NCBI GenBank assembly: GCA_021786295.1
Contig: JAJYNO010000030.1
Span: 82,348 to 146,347, forward strand
Source of the DNA: a bacterium
GTDB lineage: Bacteria > Elusimicrobiota > Elusimicrobia > Elusimicrobiales > UBA9959
DNA length: 64,000 nt
Reading direction: 5' to 3'
Part shown: positions 34,935-42,752 of the stretch, in pieces
Position numbering within the stretch: position 1 is the stretch's first letter
Layout: each line of letters begins with the position of its first letter
Made by a program: the position numbers and the translations under genes
The notes under the pieces: generated by a model
Told to the model about the DNA's origin: nothing
The model's database searches: none
What the model saw: the letters and a program-made list of their open reading frames with translations, nothing else

Positions 34935-34963
34935 ATAGTAGCAAATACGGGGCGGGTTTACAA
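34935..34963 (-). promoter_or_regulatory. promoter of the rpsF operon
   Basis: On the minus strand TTGTAA (34958-34963), 17-base spacer and TACTAT (34935-34940) with the extended TGC. The -35 hexamer coincides with the last sense codon and TAA stop of the upstream methyltransferase gene. The ATG follows the -10 by nine bases. Confidence 0.75.
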
Positions 34964-35722
34964 CGGCGAACAGACAAGGACCTGCCTGGGGGAGTCCGGC
35001 CCGAAGGGGCGGCGGCGGAAGTCGCCGTAGCGCCGCAGCGTTCCGAACCCGTTGCAGCGCACCAGCGCCAGCAGCTCCTCGGGGAAAAAGCACCGCAGAT
35101 TCAAGGCTTTTTTCAGGGTCCTGCCGTCCTTTTCGCGCCTGTAATACCAGGTTATCCTGGACACCTGGGCCCGCTTGTCGTAGCTGTAGCTCTCGTTGAC
35201 CAGCATCTTCCCTCCGCCAGCCGGGTCGTCGTAATAAGCCACGGGCAGCAGTTCCTCCGGATCGCGGCTCAGGTAGCGCGGGTCCGGATTGAAGACGTCG
35301 AAAACGAAGCGCCCGCCCGGGGCCAGCGCCCCCCTGACGGAGCGGAAAAGCCCCTCCAGGTCCTCCCTGCGCCCCAGGTGCTGCAGCGAATTGAAGGCCA
35401 TGAAGACCAGCTTGAACCTGCGCCGGAACGAGAACCTCCTGGCGTCGCCCCTGACCAGCGGCAGCTCCACCCCGGCCTCCCGCGCCTTTTCCCCGGCCCG
35501 GGCCAGCATAGGGCCGGAGAAGTCCAGCCCCGTCACGTCCACGCCGGCCTTTTTCAGCGGGATGGAGAGCCGGCCGGTGCCGCAGGCCAGCTCCAGCACC
35601 GGCCCCCGGGCCCGGCGGCATTCTGAAAGGTAGAATCCGTAGTCGTCCTCGTAAGGCGCGTTGAAAGCGTCGTACTGCGCCCCGTCCCAGTAGACTTCGG
35701 AACCGTCGGAAAGCCTGGACAT
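34958..35722 (-). CDS. class I SAM-dependent methyltransferase
   Basis: The start at 35722 gives 254 residues; an ATG two codons upstream (35728) is possible but would leave no base between the -10 box and the codon. SAM-binding motif I is VLELACGTGRLSIPL (about residue 44), motif II GLDFSGPMLARA and motif IV FVFDVFN. The fold is the Methyltransf_25/11 type that acts on small molecules; substrate unknown. A TAGAAT box ends six bases before the chosen ATG. It is divergent from the TPR membrane protein gene, and its stop codon is part of the rpsF promoter. Confidence 0.85.
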   Translation of the reverse strand: MSRLSDGSEVYWDGAQYDAFNAPYEDDYGFYLSECRRARGPVLELACGTGRLSIPLKKAGVDVTGLDFSGPMLARAGEKAREAGVELPLVRGDARRFSFRRRFKLVFMAFNSLQHLGRREDLEGLFRSVRGALAPGGRFVFDVFNPDPRYLSRDPEELLPVAYYDDPAGGGKMLVNESYSYDKRAQVSRITWYYRREKDGRTLKKALNLRCFFPEELLALVRCNGFGTLRRYGDFRRRPFGPDSPRQVLVCSPL

Positions 35723-35728
35723 TCCCAT

Positions 35729-35734
35729 ATTCTA
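35729..35734 (-). promoter_or_regulatory. -10 box placed for a leaderless methyltransferase mRNA
   Basis: TAGAAT on the minus strand ends six bases before the ATG at 35722. No -35 match is evident. Confidence 0.45.
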
Positions 35735-35772
35735 TCTTTTTGAGGCCGCCGCGGGGGGAGCGGGCATGGACT

Positions 35773-35781
35773 TGGTATAAT
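35773..35781 (+). promoter_or_regulatory. extended -10 promoter placed for a leaderless GTG start
   Basis: TGG followed by TATAAT (35776-35781) forms an extended -10. The GTG start codon at 35788 lies six bases on. No -35 is evident. Confidence 0.6.
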
Positions 35782-35787
35782 CTCTGC

Positions 35788-37551
35788 GTGACCGGGACGA
35801 CGGATTGGAGGAGGCTGGCGGCGCCGGCGGGAATACTGCTGGCGGCCTTCCTGGCCTTCGGCCAGACGCTGCGGGTGGGCTTCATGTGGGACGATCACCG
35901 CATGATAGAGCAGAACCCGCATATAGCGCTGAGCGCCGCCGATCTGGAGCGGGCGTTCAAAGGCGATCCTTTCGACGAGGGCCTGAACTACTACCGCCCC
36001 CTGCAAACGGTCAGCGACATGGCCGATTTCGCAGTCTGGGGCCTGCGCCCCGCCGGCTACCACCTAACCAACCTCCTCTTTCACGCCGCCGCGGCCCTCC
36101 TGTTCTTCTACCTCGCGCTGGAGCTCGGCTTCCCGCGGCCCGCCGCTTTCTGGGCCGCCGTTCTGCTGGCGGCGCACCCGGCCGCCGTGGAGCAGCTGCT
36201 GGTGGTGGCAGGGCGGGCGGAGCTGGCCTCGTCGGCCTGCCTGCTGGCCTCGCTGCTGCTGTTCCTGCGCGGGGGCGACGCGCTCTCTTTCGTCCTCTTC
36301 CTGGCCGCGATGGGCTTCAAGGAGAACGGCGTGGTCACGCCGGCGCTGGCGGCGCTCTCCCTCTGGTACCTGAAGCGCCCGAAGGCGGAATACCGCAGGC
36401 TGATCCCGTTCTTCGCCGCTATCCCGCTCTATCTGCTGGCCAGGCACGCCGCGCTCGGCATGGGCATTTTCTCCAGGGGTTTCCAGCCGGTGCTATCCGG
36501 CCTTTTCCTTAAAGTGCCGCAGACGGTGCTGGTCTATCTGAAGGAGGCAGTGCTGCCTTTCGATATGCACTCCCACCGCATGGAGCCGCAGTCCGCCCTG
36601 CTTAACTGGACGGCCCTGCCTGCCCTGGCCGCGGCGGCCTGGCTGCTGTTCAGGCGCGGCTCCAGGACGGGGCTTTTCTGCGCGGGCTGGTATCTGCTTA
36701 ACCTCTCGCCGAAGATGCCGCTGCTGGCCGCCAACGACCTGATGCTGGACCACTGGGTGTACCTGGGCAACGCCGGGCTCTTCGTCTGGGCCGCGGCGGC
36801 CCTGTATCCCCGCCCGCGCCTGCGGCCCCTGCTGCCGGCGGCGGCCGCCGCTCTGGTCCTGGCCTCGGCCTTCAACATACCGAAGCGGAACGGCGACCTG
36901 AAGAACTACGAATACTCCGCCCTTTACTCCTCCTCGAAGCCGATGCTCTACAACCTGGCGCGGGAATACTACTCGCGCGGGGCCTTCCTCAAGAGCGAGG
37001 TGCTGCTCGAACGGATCTGCGCCCAGGCGCCCGACGATCCGCTCTATCTCAACGGCCTGGCCCTCGCGCGCTGGAAGACAGGCGACGTGCCCGGCGCGCT
37101 GAAGGCGCTGGACGCCGCGCTGGCCCTGCGGCCCGGCGACCCCGACACCCTCTTCAACCGCTACTCGGTGCTGCGCGGCGCCGGCAGGGACTCCGAGGCC
37201 GCGGAGACCGTGGCCGGGATACTGCGGCTTAAGCCGGACTATATCCCCGCCCAGCTGGCGCTGGCGCGCTCGGCCGCCGCGGACGGCGGGGACGGCAAGG
37301 CGGAGGGCATCTACGAAAAGGTCCTGGCGGAGGACCCGGTTAACCTGGAGGCGCTCAACGATTACGGGATACTGCTGGCCAGGCGCGGGGACCTGGCCGG
37401 GGCAGAGAAGCTTTTCAGGAAAGCGCTGGGGATCGCGCCGGGGCTGCACAGCGCGGCGGAGAACCTGCGCCGGCTGCAGGAGATCAGGGCCGGGGGCGTT
37501 CCCGCGGCGGAGCGGAAGGTCAGCGGCGCAGTCCGGCCTGGAACTCCCTGA
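35788..37551 (+). CDS. polytopic GT-C-like membrane protein with C-terminal TPRs
   Basis: The GTG at 35788 gives 587 residues; the longer in-frame start at 35740 lies upstream of the promoter. TM1 is followed by FMWDDHRMIEQNPHI, the W-D-D motif of TMTC-like and bacterial TPR membrane proteins, then about ten hydrophobic segments. From about residue 390 come four to five TPRs (ARWKTGDVPGALKALDAALA, NDYGILLARRGDLAGAEKLF). TMTC proteins are O-mannosyltransferases, so envelope glycosylation is possible but not shown. The last 32 bases overlap the convergent ferritin-like gene. Confidence 0.75.
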   Translation: MTGTTDWRRLAAPAGILLAAFLAFGQTLRVGFMWDDHRMIEQNPHIALSAADLERAFKGDPFDEGLNYYRPLQTVSDMADFAVWGLRPAGYHLTNLLFHAAAALLFFYLALELGFPRPAAFWAAVLLAAHPAAVEQLLVVAGRAELASSACLLASLLLFLRGGDALSFVLFLAAMGFKENGVVTPALAALSLWYLKRPKAEYRRLIPFFAAIPLYLLARHAALGMGIFSRGFQPVLSGLFLKVPQTVLVYLKEAVLPFDMHSHRMEPQSALLNWTALPALAAAAWLLFRRGSRTGLFCAGWYLLNLSPKMPLLAANDLMLDHWVYLGNAGLFVWAAAALYPRPRLRPLLPAAAAALVLASAFNIPKRNGDLKNYEYSALYSSSKPMLYNLAREYYSRGAFLKSEVLLERICAQAPDDPLYLNGLALARWKTGDVPGALKALDAALALRPGDPDTLFNRYSVLRGAGRDSEAAETVAGILRLKPDYIPAQLALARSAAADGGDGKAEGIYEKVLAEDPVNLEALNDYGILLARRGDLAGAEKLFRKALGIAPGLHSAAENLRRLQEIRAGGVPAAERKVSGAVRPGTP

Positions 37552-37921
37552 CGGCGGCCAGTATCTCGAGTTCCCGCTCGGCCATGGCCTTCAACGATTC
37601 CTTGTATTCCGGCTTGTTCAGGCTGCGGGCCAGCGCAGCGTAGACCGAGGCAGCCTCCCCGGCGCGGGCAGCGCGGGAGCGCAGCGCTGCCTCGACGGAA
37701 CGTGAAGGGGCGCTCTTCCGCTGGCGGAAACCGGTACCCTCCCTGAAGATCCTGCCCAGTTCCTTGAGACGCTCCCGCTTCTCTTCCGCCAGCCTGCCGA
37801 AGAACTCCCCCATCCCCGGGGCGCCGGGAACGGAGGCGAACAGCCCCGCGTCGTCCCCGCAGGCGGAGATGTCCTCCATCTCGCCCGTGAGAGCGGAGCG
37901 CACCAGTTCTTTGAAGGTCAT
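37520..37921 (-). CDS. ferritin-like/rubrerythrin-related protein
   Basis: A 133-residue all-helical protein. The helix pattern (FKELVRSALTGEMEDI, FFGRLAEEKRERLKELG, EAASVYAALARSLNKPEYK, MAERELEILAAVREF) resembles a minimal rubrerythrin-like four-helix bundle with some carboxylate positions kept. The E-x-x-H pairs of a full di-iron site are not complete, so metal binding is uncertain. The ATG overlaps the stop of the YhcH-family gene (ATGA). The 3' end overlaps the convergent TPR membrane protein gene by 32 bases. Last gene of a four-gene operon. Confidence 0.5.
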   Translation of the reverse strand: MTFKELVRSALTGEMEDISACGDDAGLFASVPGAPGMGEFFGRLAEEKRERLKELGRIFREGTGFRQRKSAPSRSVEAALRSRAARAGEAASVYAALARSLNKPEYKESLKAMAERELEILAAVREFQAGLRR

Positions 37922-38370
37922 ACGGCCACCTTTATCACTATCTTCAGCACCCGGCCCGGCGCTCCGGCCGCCAGGCGCGGCGCGTGCGCGTCCTCCGGGA
38001 ACAGCACGGCCAGCTCGCCCGCCCGCAGCAGGACCGGGGTCCAGTCCGACGCGCGGCCAAAAGCTATGTCCTTCTTTTCATCGTAAGCTTCCAGCTCGCG
38101 GAAACGTCCCGCCGGCGCCCAGCCTATGACCTCGGCCCCGGCGGCCACGAACTGCACGTCGGCGTATCTCCTGTGCACCTCGAAGCGGGGCTCCGCCGCC
38201 GGCGACGTGCCGTAGCGCTGGACTATAGCGTAGACGCGCCGGCCCTCGAGCTCGTACTCGCCGTCCGCGAGCCCGGCCAGGCCCGGCCTGCGCAGGAACT
38301 CCAGCGCCCCGGCCAGGCCCGGCAGGCCCGGCAGGCGGGCCGCGGCGTCCGAGAGGGAGGCCGCTATCAC
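37918..38370 (-). CDS. YhcH/YjgK/YiaL family protein
   Basis: A 150-residue cupin-like protein of the DUF386 family. Recognisable segments are RFEVHRRYADVQFVAAGAEVIG, including the conserved H-x-x-x-x-D metal-type motif, and LLRAGELAVLFPEDAHAPRL. Family members (NanQ/YhcH, YiaL, EbgC) act on sugars, including anomer interconversion in sialic acid use. GTG start at 38370 overlaps the TGA of the upstream nucleotidyltransferase (GTGA), fixing it. The neighbours are a MurU-like nucleotidyltransferase and a sugar kinase, so a role in amino-sugar handling is likely but inferred. Confidence 0.88.
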   Translation of the reverse strand: MIAASLSDAAARLPGLPGLAGALEFLRRPGLAGLADGEYELEGRRVYAIVQRYGTSPAAEPRFEVHRRYADVQFVAAGAEVIGWAPAGRFRELEAYDEKKDIAFGRASDWTPVLLRAGELAVLFPEDAHAPRLAAGAPGRVLKIVIKVAV

Positions 38371-39071
38371 CGCCCCTCCTCCGCCGCCGCGCGCAGCCTG
38401 ACCGACTCCAGGCGCTCCAGGTCCCCTATGTCGCTCCAGAACGGGGACTCGTCGACAAAGCCGTTTATCTTCCGGCCCGCGGCGGCCAGCCGCAGGTAGA
38501 CGTCGGTGACCGAGAAGACCCCCTCTTCCGTCATTTCGGGGAAGATCTCCGGAGAGACCACCTGCACGCCGCCGAAGGCCAGCGCCCTCAGCCCGGCGGC
38601 TGGGCCCCCCTCGCGCCCCCTGAGCCGCAGTTCCTCGTCGAAAAGCAGCCTGCGGCGCGACGGGCGGTCGCGCACGGCCAGCGTGGCCAGCGCCCCCGAG
38701 GACAGATGGGCGGAATAGAGCGCTTTCAGGTCCGTCTCGGACCAGACGTCGGCGTTGTACGCGAAGAACGGCTCCCCTCCGGAGAGGAAGGGGGCGGCCT
38801 TCTTGAGCCCGCCGCCGGTCTCGAGCGGACGCTCCTCCTCCAGCGACAGGCGCGTCCCCAGGCCGAAGCCCCCGGCGGAGAGGTAATCGGCTATCTTCCC
38901 GCTGAAATGGTGCGCGTTGACCACGGCCTCGGTGACTCCGGCCTCCGCCAGGCGGCGCAGCACTCGGCCGAGCATCGGCACGCCGCCGACCTCGACCAGG
39001 GCCTTGGGCGCGCGGTCGGTGAGCGGGCGCAGACGCGTGCCCAGCCCCGCGGCAAAGACCATAGCCTTCAT
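38367..39071 (-). CDS. MurU-like sugar-1-phosphate nucleotidyltransferase
   Basis: The 234-residue protein has the NTP-binding signature MKAMVFAAGLGTRLRPLTDRAPKAL, metal-binding Asp in FFAYNADVW (about 109) and Asp in FWSDIGDLERL near the end. The length and absence of a C-terminal beta-helix match MurU (MurNAc-1-phosphate uridylyltransferase) and short mannose-1-phosphate guanylyltransferases. The kinase immediately upstream, which overlaps it by 4 bases, resembles AmgK; AmgK-MurU pairs salvage MurNAc into UDP-MurNAc in pseudomonads. MurU assignment is therefore plausible but not proven. Confidence 0.8.
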   Translation of the reverse strand: MKAMVFAAGLGTRLRPLTDRAPKALVEVGGVPMLGRVLRRLAEAGVTEAVVNAHHFSGKIADYLSAGGFGLGTRLSLEEERPLETGGGLKKAAPFLSGGEPFFAYNADVWSETDLKALYSAHLSSGALATLAVRDRPSRRRLLFDEELRLRGREGGPAAGLRALAFGGVQVVSPEIFPEMTEEGVFSVTDVYLRLAAAGRKINGFVDESPFWSDIGDLERLESVRLRAAAEEGR

Positions 39072-40528
39072 TTCCCCGGCCCCGGCAGCTCCCGGTGGGA
39101 GAGCTCCACGCGCACGCCGTACTTCTTCCTGAGCCTGGCCGCCAGGGACTCGGCGCAGTAGACCGAGCGGTGCAGCCCGCCGGTGCAGCCGAAATTGACC
39201 ATCAGCGAGGTGAAGTTGCGCGACAGGTAGTTCTCCACGCTCATCTCGACCACCGCGAAGACGTTCCCGAGGAACTTCTCGACCTCCGGCTCCTTTTTCA
39301 GGAAGTCGGCGACCTGCCTGTCCCTGCCTGAGAGGCGCGCGTACTCCGGGTGGCGGCCCGGGTTGGGCAGCGCGCGGCAGTCGAAGACGAAGCCGCCGCC
39401 GTGCCCTTTGTCGTCGAGCGGCAGGCCGTTCTTGAAAGAGAAACTGGTTATGCGCACGGTCAGCCCCAGCCTGGTCTTGCCGAACTGGCGCAGATAGGAG
39501 GAGGCGGCTATGCGCTTGAAGCAGGCGGTCAGCTCCGGCACCTTCACCTCCAGTTCCGCCCTGCGCAGCAGCCACTCTATATTGCGCACGGCGTAGGGCA
39601 CGCTGTTCAGGAAATGGGTCTTGCCTTCGTAGAAGCCGCGCAGGCCGTAGGCGCCCATAGCCTGCATGATGCGGATGTAGACGAACGCGGGATAATAGCG
39701 CAGGAAGGAGGCGCGGTCCTGGCCTGAGACCGAGAGATAATAGTCCCGCAGCCCGGTCCTCTCCTCCGGCTGCAGATCGGCCTTGGCGTCGTAGAGCAGC
39801 GAGGCCAGGTCGTACTGCGCCGCGCCGCGCCGGCCGCCCTGGTAGTCTATGAACCACGGCTCGCCGCCGCGCAGCATGACGTTGCGGCTCTGGAAGTCGC
39901 GGTAAAGAAAATAGCCGGAAGGGGCTTCCGTCAGGAAATCCGCGAAGCGGGAGAAGTCCTCCTCCAGCTTGGCCTCGTTGAACGGTATCTTGGCCAGCTT
40001 GAGGAAGTAGTACTTGAAGTAGTTCAGGTCCCACGTTATGGACTGCCGGTCGAAGGCCGCGCGCGGATAGCAGTACTTCAGGTCCATCCCCTCGCGCACC
40101 CGCGCCTGGAAGCGCGGCAGCCAGTCCAGCGTCCTTTTATAGGCGGCAAGGACCTGCGGGGGCAGCTCCGGCCCTTTGCGCTCGGAGACGAGGTACTCGA
40201 AGAGCGTTACCTGGCCCAGGTCCTCCTCCAGGTATATCCCCTGAGGCTGGTCCTCCGCGTAGATCTCCGGCACGGGCAGGCCCGCGGCGCGGAACTGCCG
40301 CGAGAAAGACAGGAAAGCGCGGTTCTCCTCCCTGTCGGGACCGAAGGCGCCTATGACGGAGCGGTCCCCGCCGCGCAGGCGGAAAAGCCGGCGGGCGGAG
40401 CCGTCGGCCTTGAGCGGCTCGAAGGCCTCCGGCCCGCGGCCGAAGGTCCTGCGGTAAAGGTCCCTGAGGGCGGGCTCGTGGCCGGAGCGGAGCTCCCCGG
40501 CTTCCTTCTCCCTGTTCTTTAAGGGCAT
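39068..40528 (-). CDS. AmgK-like sugar kinase fused to a RapZ C-terminal domain
   Basis: The ATG at 40528 gives 486 residues. Residues 20-335 are an aminoglycoside-phosphotransferase-fold kinase: YRDFQSRNVMLRGGEPWFID (catalytic D and N, with Y replacing the usual H) and DYQGGRRGAAQYDLASLL. Residues about 365-480 match the C-terminal domain of RapZ: FSFKNGLPLDDKGHGGGFVF, CRALPNPGRHPEY and CTGGLHRSVY. In E. coli this domain senses glucosamine-6-phosphate and controls GlmS; here it lacks RapZ's N-terminal kinase-like half. A kinase for MurNAc/GlcNAc or a related sugar with amino-sugar sensing is inferred. A TATAAT box ends seven bases before the ATG. Confidence 0.85.
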   Translation of the reverse strand: MPLKNREKEAGELRSGHEPALRDLYRRTFGRGPEAFEPLKADGSARRLFRLRGGDRSVIGAFGPDREENRAFLSFSRQFRAAGLPVPEIYAEDQPQGIYLEEDLGQVTLFEYLVSERKGPELPPQVLAAYKRTLDWLPRFQARVREGMDLKYCYPRAAFDRQSITWDLNYFKYYFLKLAKIPFNEAKLEEDFSRFADFLTEAPSGYFLYRDFQSRNVMLRGGEPWFIDYQGGRRGAAQYDLASLLYDAKADLQPEERTGLRDYYLSVSGQDRASFLRYYPAFVYIRIMQAMGAYGLRGFYEGKTHFLNSVPYAVRNIEWLLRRAELEVKVPELTACFKRIAASSYLRQFGKTRLGLTVRITSFSFKNGLPLDDKGHGGGFVFDCRALPNPGRHPEYARLSGRDRQVADFLKKEPEVEKFLGNVFAVVEMSVENYLSRNFTSLMVNFGCTGGLHRSVYCAESLAARLRKKYGVRVELSHRELPGPGK

Positions 40529-40535
40529 AAAATGG

Positions 40536-40541
40536 ATTATA
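40536..40541 (-). promoter_or_regulatory. -10 box placed for a leaderless kinase-RapZ mRNA
   Basis: TATAAT on the minus strand, preceded by TTG, ends seven bases before the ATG at 40528. No -35 match is evident at 16-18 bases. Confidence 0.6.
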
Positions 40542-40569
40542 CAAAACACCGGCGCGCAAGCCGGGACGA

Positions 40570-41805
40570 TCAGTCGGCGGAGAGCGCTTCGAGGGCCGAG
40601 CGGAGCGGTCCGAGAAAGGAGGAGGCCCGCAAGTCGTGCTCCTCGTCGTTCCAGACCGCGGCGAGGCAGAACTGCCCGGACCCGGCGTTGCTGAGCAGCC
40701 AGACCGCCGAGTAGAGCCCGGGGAAGCCGCCCCCTCCGCCGCCGGCGTAAAGATAGCCCCCCGGCACCTGGACGGGCGGACGGCCCAGCTCCAGCAGGCC
40801 CAGCGCCGGCTCGTCGCCACGGCCGGCGAAGAAGGCCATCAGCCTGCAGAGATCGGCCGGGGAGGCGGCCCAGCCTATTTTATCGAGTCCCAGCGCGCCG
40901 CGCCCAAAAGCCTTCGCCGTCAGAGGTTCGCGGGCCAGGCCGTCCAGGAAGCCGTAGCGCTCGTCCCGCGGCAGGTTGATGTATTTCAGCGCCTCCCCGG
41001 TGGAAGCCTGAAGCCTGAGCGCCTCCGAGGTCTTTAAAAAAGGCTCAAGGAGACCCGGGGCGGAATGACCGAGGGCGGTCAGATCGTGTTCCACCGAGCG
41101 CCTGCCCAGCGCGCGCAGCAGCGCGTCAGAGGCGGTATCGTCCCCCTCCGCCAGCGTCAGCGCGGCCAGGGTATGCACGGTCAGCGGCGAGCCTGCCGGC
41201 CAGCGGTTCAGAGGGCCTGGGGGCGCGGACCTGTCCGAGTCGCGCAGCTTCACGATCCTCTCCCAGGGCGCTCCCTGCCTCAGGACCTCGCCCAGCAGGT
41301 AAAGCCTGTAGGCGGGCCCGGCGGCGAGCTCCTCGTCGGGATTCAGGGCCTCCAGCGGTTCGGCGTCCTTGCCGAGCCGCATGATCAGCAAAGCCTTGCG
41401 CCCCGGCAGAGCGGAGATCCGCTCCTTCACCTCCGCCAGGGCCGGGTCCAGCCGGTAGGCAGGGCTGAAGAAGATGCCGTCTATCAGGCCGCTGTCCCGG
41501 TCCAGGGACAGGGCCACCGGGATGCGCCAGCCGGAGGCGGTGTCGAAGAAAAAATGCCCGGTGAAGGGGCCGGAACTCATCAGCACCGTTTCCGACACGG
41601 CGCCGTGCGCCGCGTAGAGGCCGCTGAAGACGGCGTTCAGCTGCCTGAGCGAGATCTGCCTGAAGAAGGACGCGGAGAAGAGCCGCTCCGTCCCGGCCGG
41701 CTCCGCCGCCACGAGCGCGGCCGCTTTGCCTGCCGCCTGCTCCACCCCCGCCGAGGACGCGGCGGAGAGCAGCGCCAGCAGGGCCGTGACCAGCAGCGAT
41801 CTCAT
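40570..41805 (-). CDS. exported beta-lactamase-fold protein with degenerate active site
   Basis: A 411-residue protein with a signal peptide (LLVTALLALLSAASSAG). An N-terminal cystatin-like domain (SLRQLNAVFSGLYAAHG) is followed by a class-A-beta-lactamase/ORF12-like fold. The family's catalytic S-x-x-K motif, normally G-S-x-F-K-L, reads AGPAYRLYLLG here: Ser is Pro and Lys is Arg. The SDN loop reads GDDTASDALL. The C-terminal KTG-type strand is not recognisable. Surrounding structural motifs (LNRWPAGSPLTVHTLAALTL, ALGRRSVEHDL) are intact, so a non-enzymatic or ligand-binding role is likely. A TATAAT box ends six bases before the ATG. Confidence 0.8.
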   Translation of the reverse strand: MRSLLVTALLALLSAASSAGVEQAAGKAAALVAAEPAGTERLFSASFFRQISLRQLNAVFSGLYAAHGAVSETVLMSSGPFTGHFFFDTASGWRIPVALSLDRDSGLIDGIFFSPAYRLDPALAEVKERISALPGRKALLIMRLGKDAEPLEALNPDEELAAGPAYRLYLLGEVLRQGAPWERIVKLRDSDRSAPPGPLNRWPAGSPLTVHTLAALTLAEGDDTASDALLRALGRRSVEHDLTALGHSAPGLLEPFLKTSEALRLQASTGEALKYINLPRDERYGFLDGLAREPLTAKAFGRGALGLDKIGWAASPADLCRLMAFFAGRGDEPALGLLELGRPPVQVPGGYLYAGGGGGGFPGLYSAVWLLSNAGSGQFCLAAVWNDEEHDLRASSFLGPLRSALEALSAD

Positions 41806-41811
41806 GATAAA

Positions 41812-41817
41812 ATTATA
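41812..41817 (-). promoter_or_regulatory. -10 box placed for a leaderless mRNA
   Basis: TATAAT on the minus strand, preceded by TTG, ends six bases before the ATG at 41805. No -35 is evident. Confidence 0.6.
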
Positions 41818-41860
41818 CAATTAAGGACCGCGGCCCAACGCTCGCACGGAGGCAGGGACT

Positions 41861-42643
41861 ATGGAACAGCTGGTACTGAAAGATATCAGGGAAGGGATAG
41901 GGGTGCTGACCCTCAACAATCCCGCCCGCCGCAACGCGCTGAGCATGGAACTCTGCAGGCAGCTCTCCGCCGCGCTGGAGGACTTCGGCAGGCAGAAGCT
42001 CCCGGTGGCCGTGCTGCGCGCCGAGGCCGGCGCCAAGGTCTGGTCCGCCGGCCACGACATCACGCAGCTGCCGAAGGTTCACAACGAACCTCTTTCCTAC
42101 GACAGCCCGATGGAGGCGGCCTTCCGCTCGATCCAGGACTATCCCGGTCCGGTCATAGCGATGATACAGGGCAGCGTCTGGGGCGGCGCCACGGACCTGG
42201 CCGTCACCTGCGACATCGCGGTGGGCGACGAGACCTCCTCCTTCGCGATCACCCCGGTTAAGATGGGGCTGCCCTACAACGCCTCCGGCATCATGCACTT
42301 CATCAACAGGGTCGGCATCAACGTCGCGCGCGAGATGTTCTACACCGCTGAGCCGGTTAAGGCCGAACGCGCCTATCACGTCGGCATCCTGAACCACCTG
42401 ATAAGCTCCCGGGAGATCGAGGACTTCACGATGGAGCTGGCCAGGACGATAGCCTCCAACTCCCCGCTGGCGGTTTCCGTGGTGAAGGAGCAGTTCCGGA
42501 TACTCTCCGAATCCTACCAGATAACCCCCGAGTCCTTCGAGCGCATACAGGCGCTGCGCCGCAAGGTCTACAACAGCTCCGATTACGCCGAGGGCATAAA
42601 AGCCTTCCTGGAGAAGCGCAGGCCCGAGTTCAAAGGCCATTGA
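41861..42643 (+). CDS. scpB: methylmalonyl-CoA decarboxylase (crotonase family)
   Basis: The 260-residue product matches E. coli ScpB along its length from memory: SAGHDITQLP, PLSYDSP, GSVWGGATDLA (oxyanion hole), PYNASGI, FTAEP-like YTAEP, VGILNHLIS, and the tail DYAEGIKAFLEKRRPEF-x-GH. ScpB decarboxylates (R)-methylmalonyl-CoA to propionyl-CoA. The E. coli partners (mutase, CoA transferase) are not in this window. GGAGG precedes the ATG. It is divergent from the beta-lactamase-fold gene with 55 bases between starts. Confidence 0.93.
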   Translation: MEQLVLKDIREGIGVLTLNNPARRNALSMELCRQLSAALEDFGRQKLPVAVLRAEAGAKVWSAGHDITQLPKVHNEPLSYDSPMEAAFRSIQDYPGPVIAMIQGSVWGGATDLAVTCDIAVGDETSSFAITPVKMGLPYNASGIMHFINRVGINVAREMFYTAEPVKAERAYHVGILNHLISSREIEDFTMELARTIASNSPLAVSVVKEQFRILSESYQITPESFERIQALRRKVYNSSDYAEGIKAFLEKRRPEFKGH

Positions 42644-42655
42644 GACTCCGGGCGC

Positions 42656-42746
42656 GGGGCCATTGGTCCCAGGCGCCGAAGGGTCATAATTTCACTTTTT
42701 TTTAGGCCTTTGGCCTCTTAAGGGCGGCCTTTCAGGTTCATATACT
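42656..42746 (+). promoter_or_regulatory. GGNCC-type boxes (copy c) and leaderless -10 of the phospholipase-D-like gene
   Basis: Two imperfect palindromes of the recurring box type lie here: GGGGCCATTGGTCCC (42656-42670) and AGGCCTTTGGCCT (42704-42716). TATACT at 42741-42746 ends six bases before the ATG at 42753. The second box occupies the -35 position. Confidence 0.45.
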
Positions 42747-42752
42747 CTTACT

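Noticed and set aside
42656..42752. Riboswitch upstream of the phospholipase-D-like gene
   Set aside because: The -10 box lies six bases before the ATG, so this DNA is upstream of the predicted transcript.
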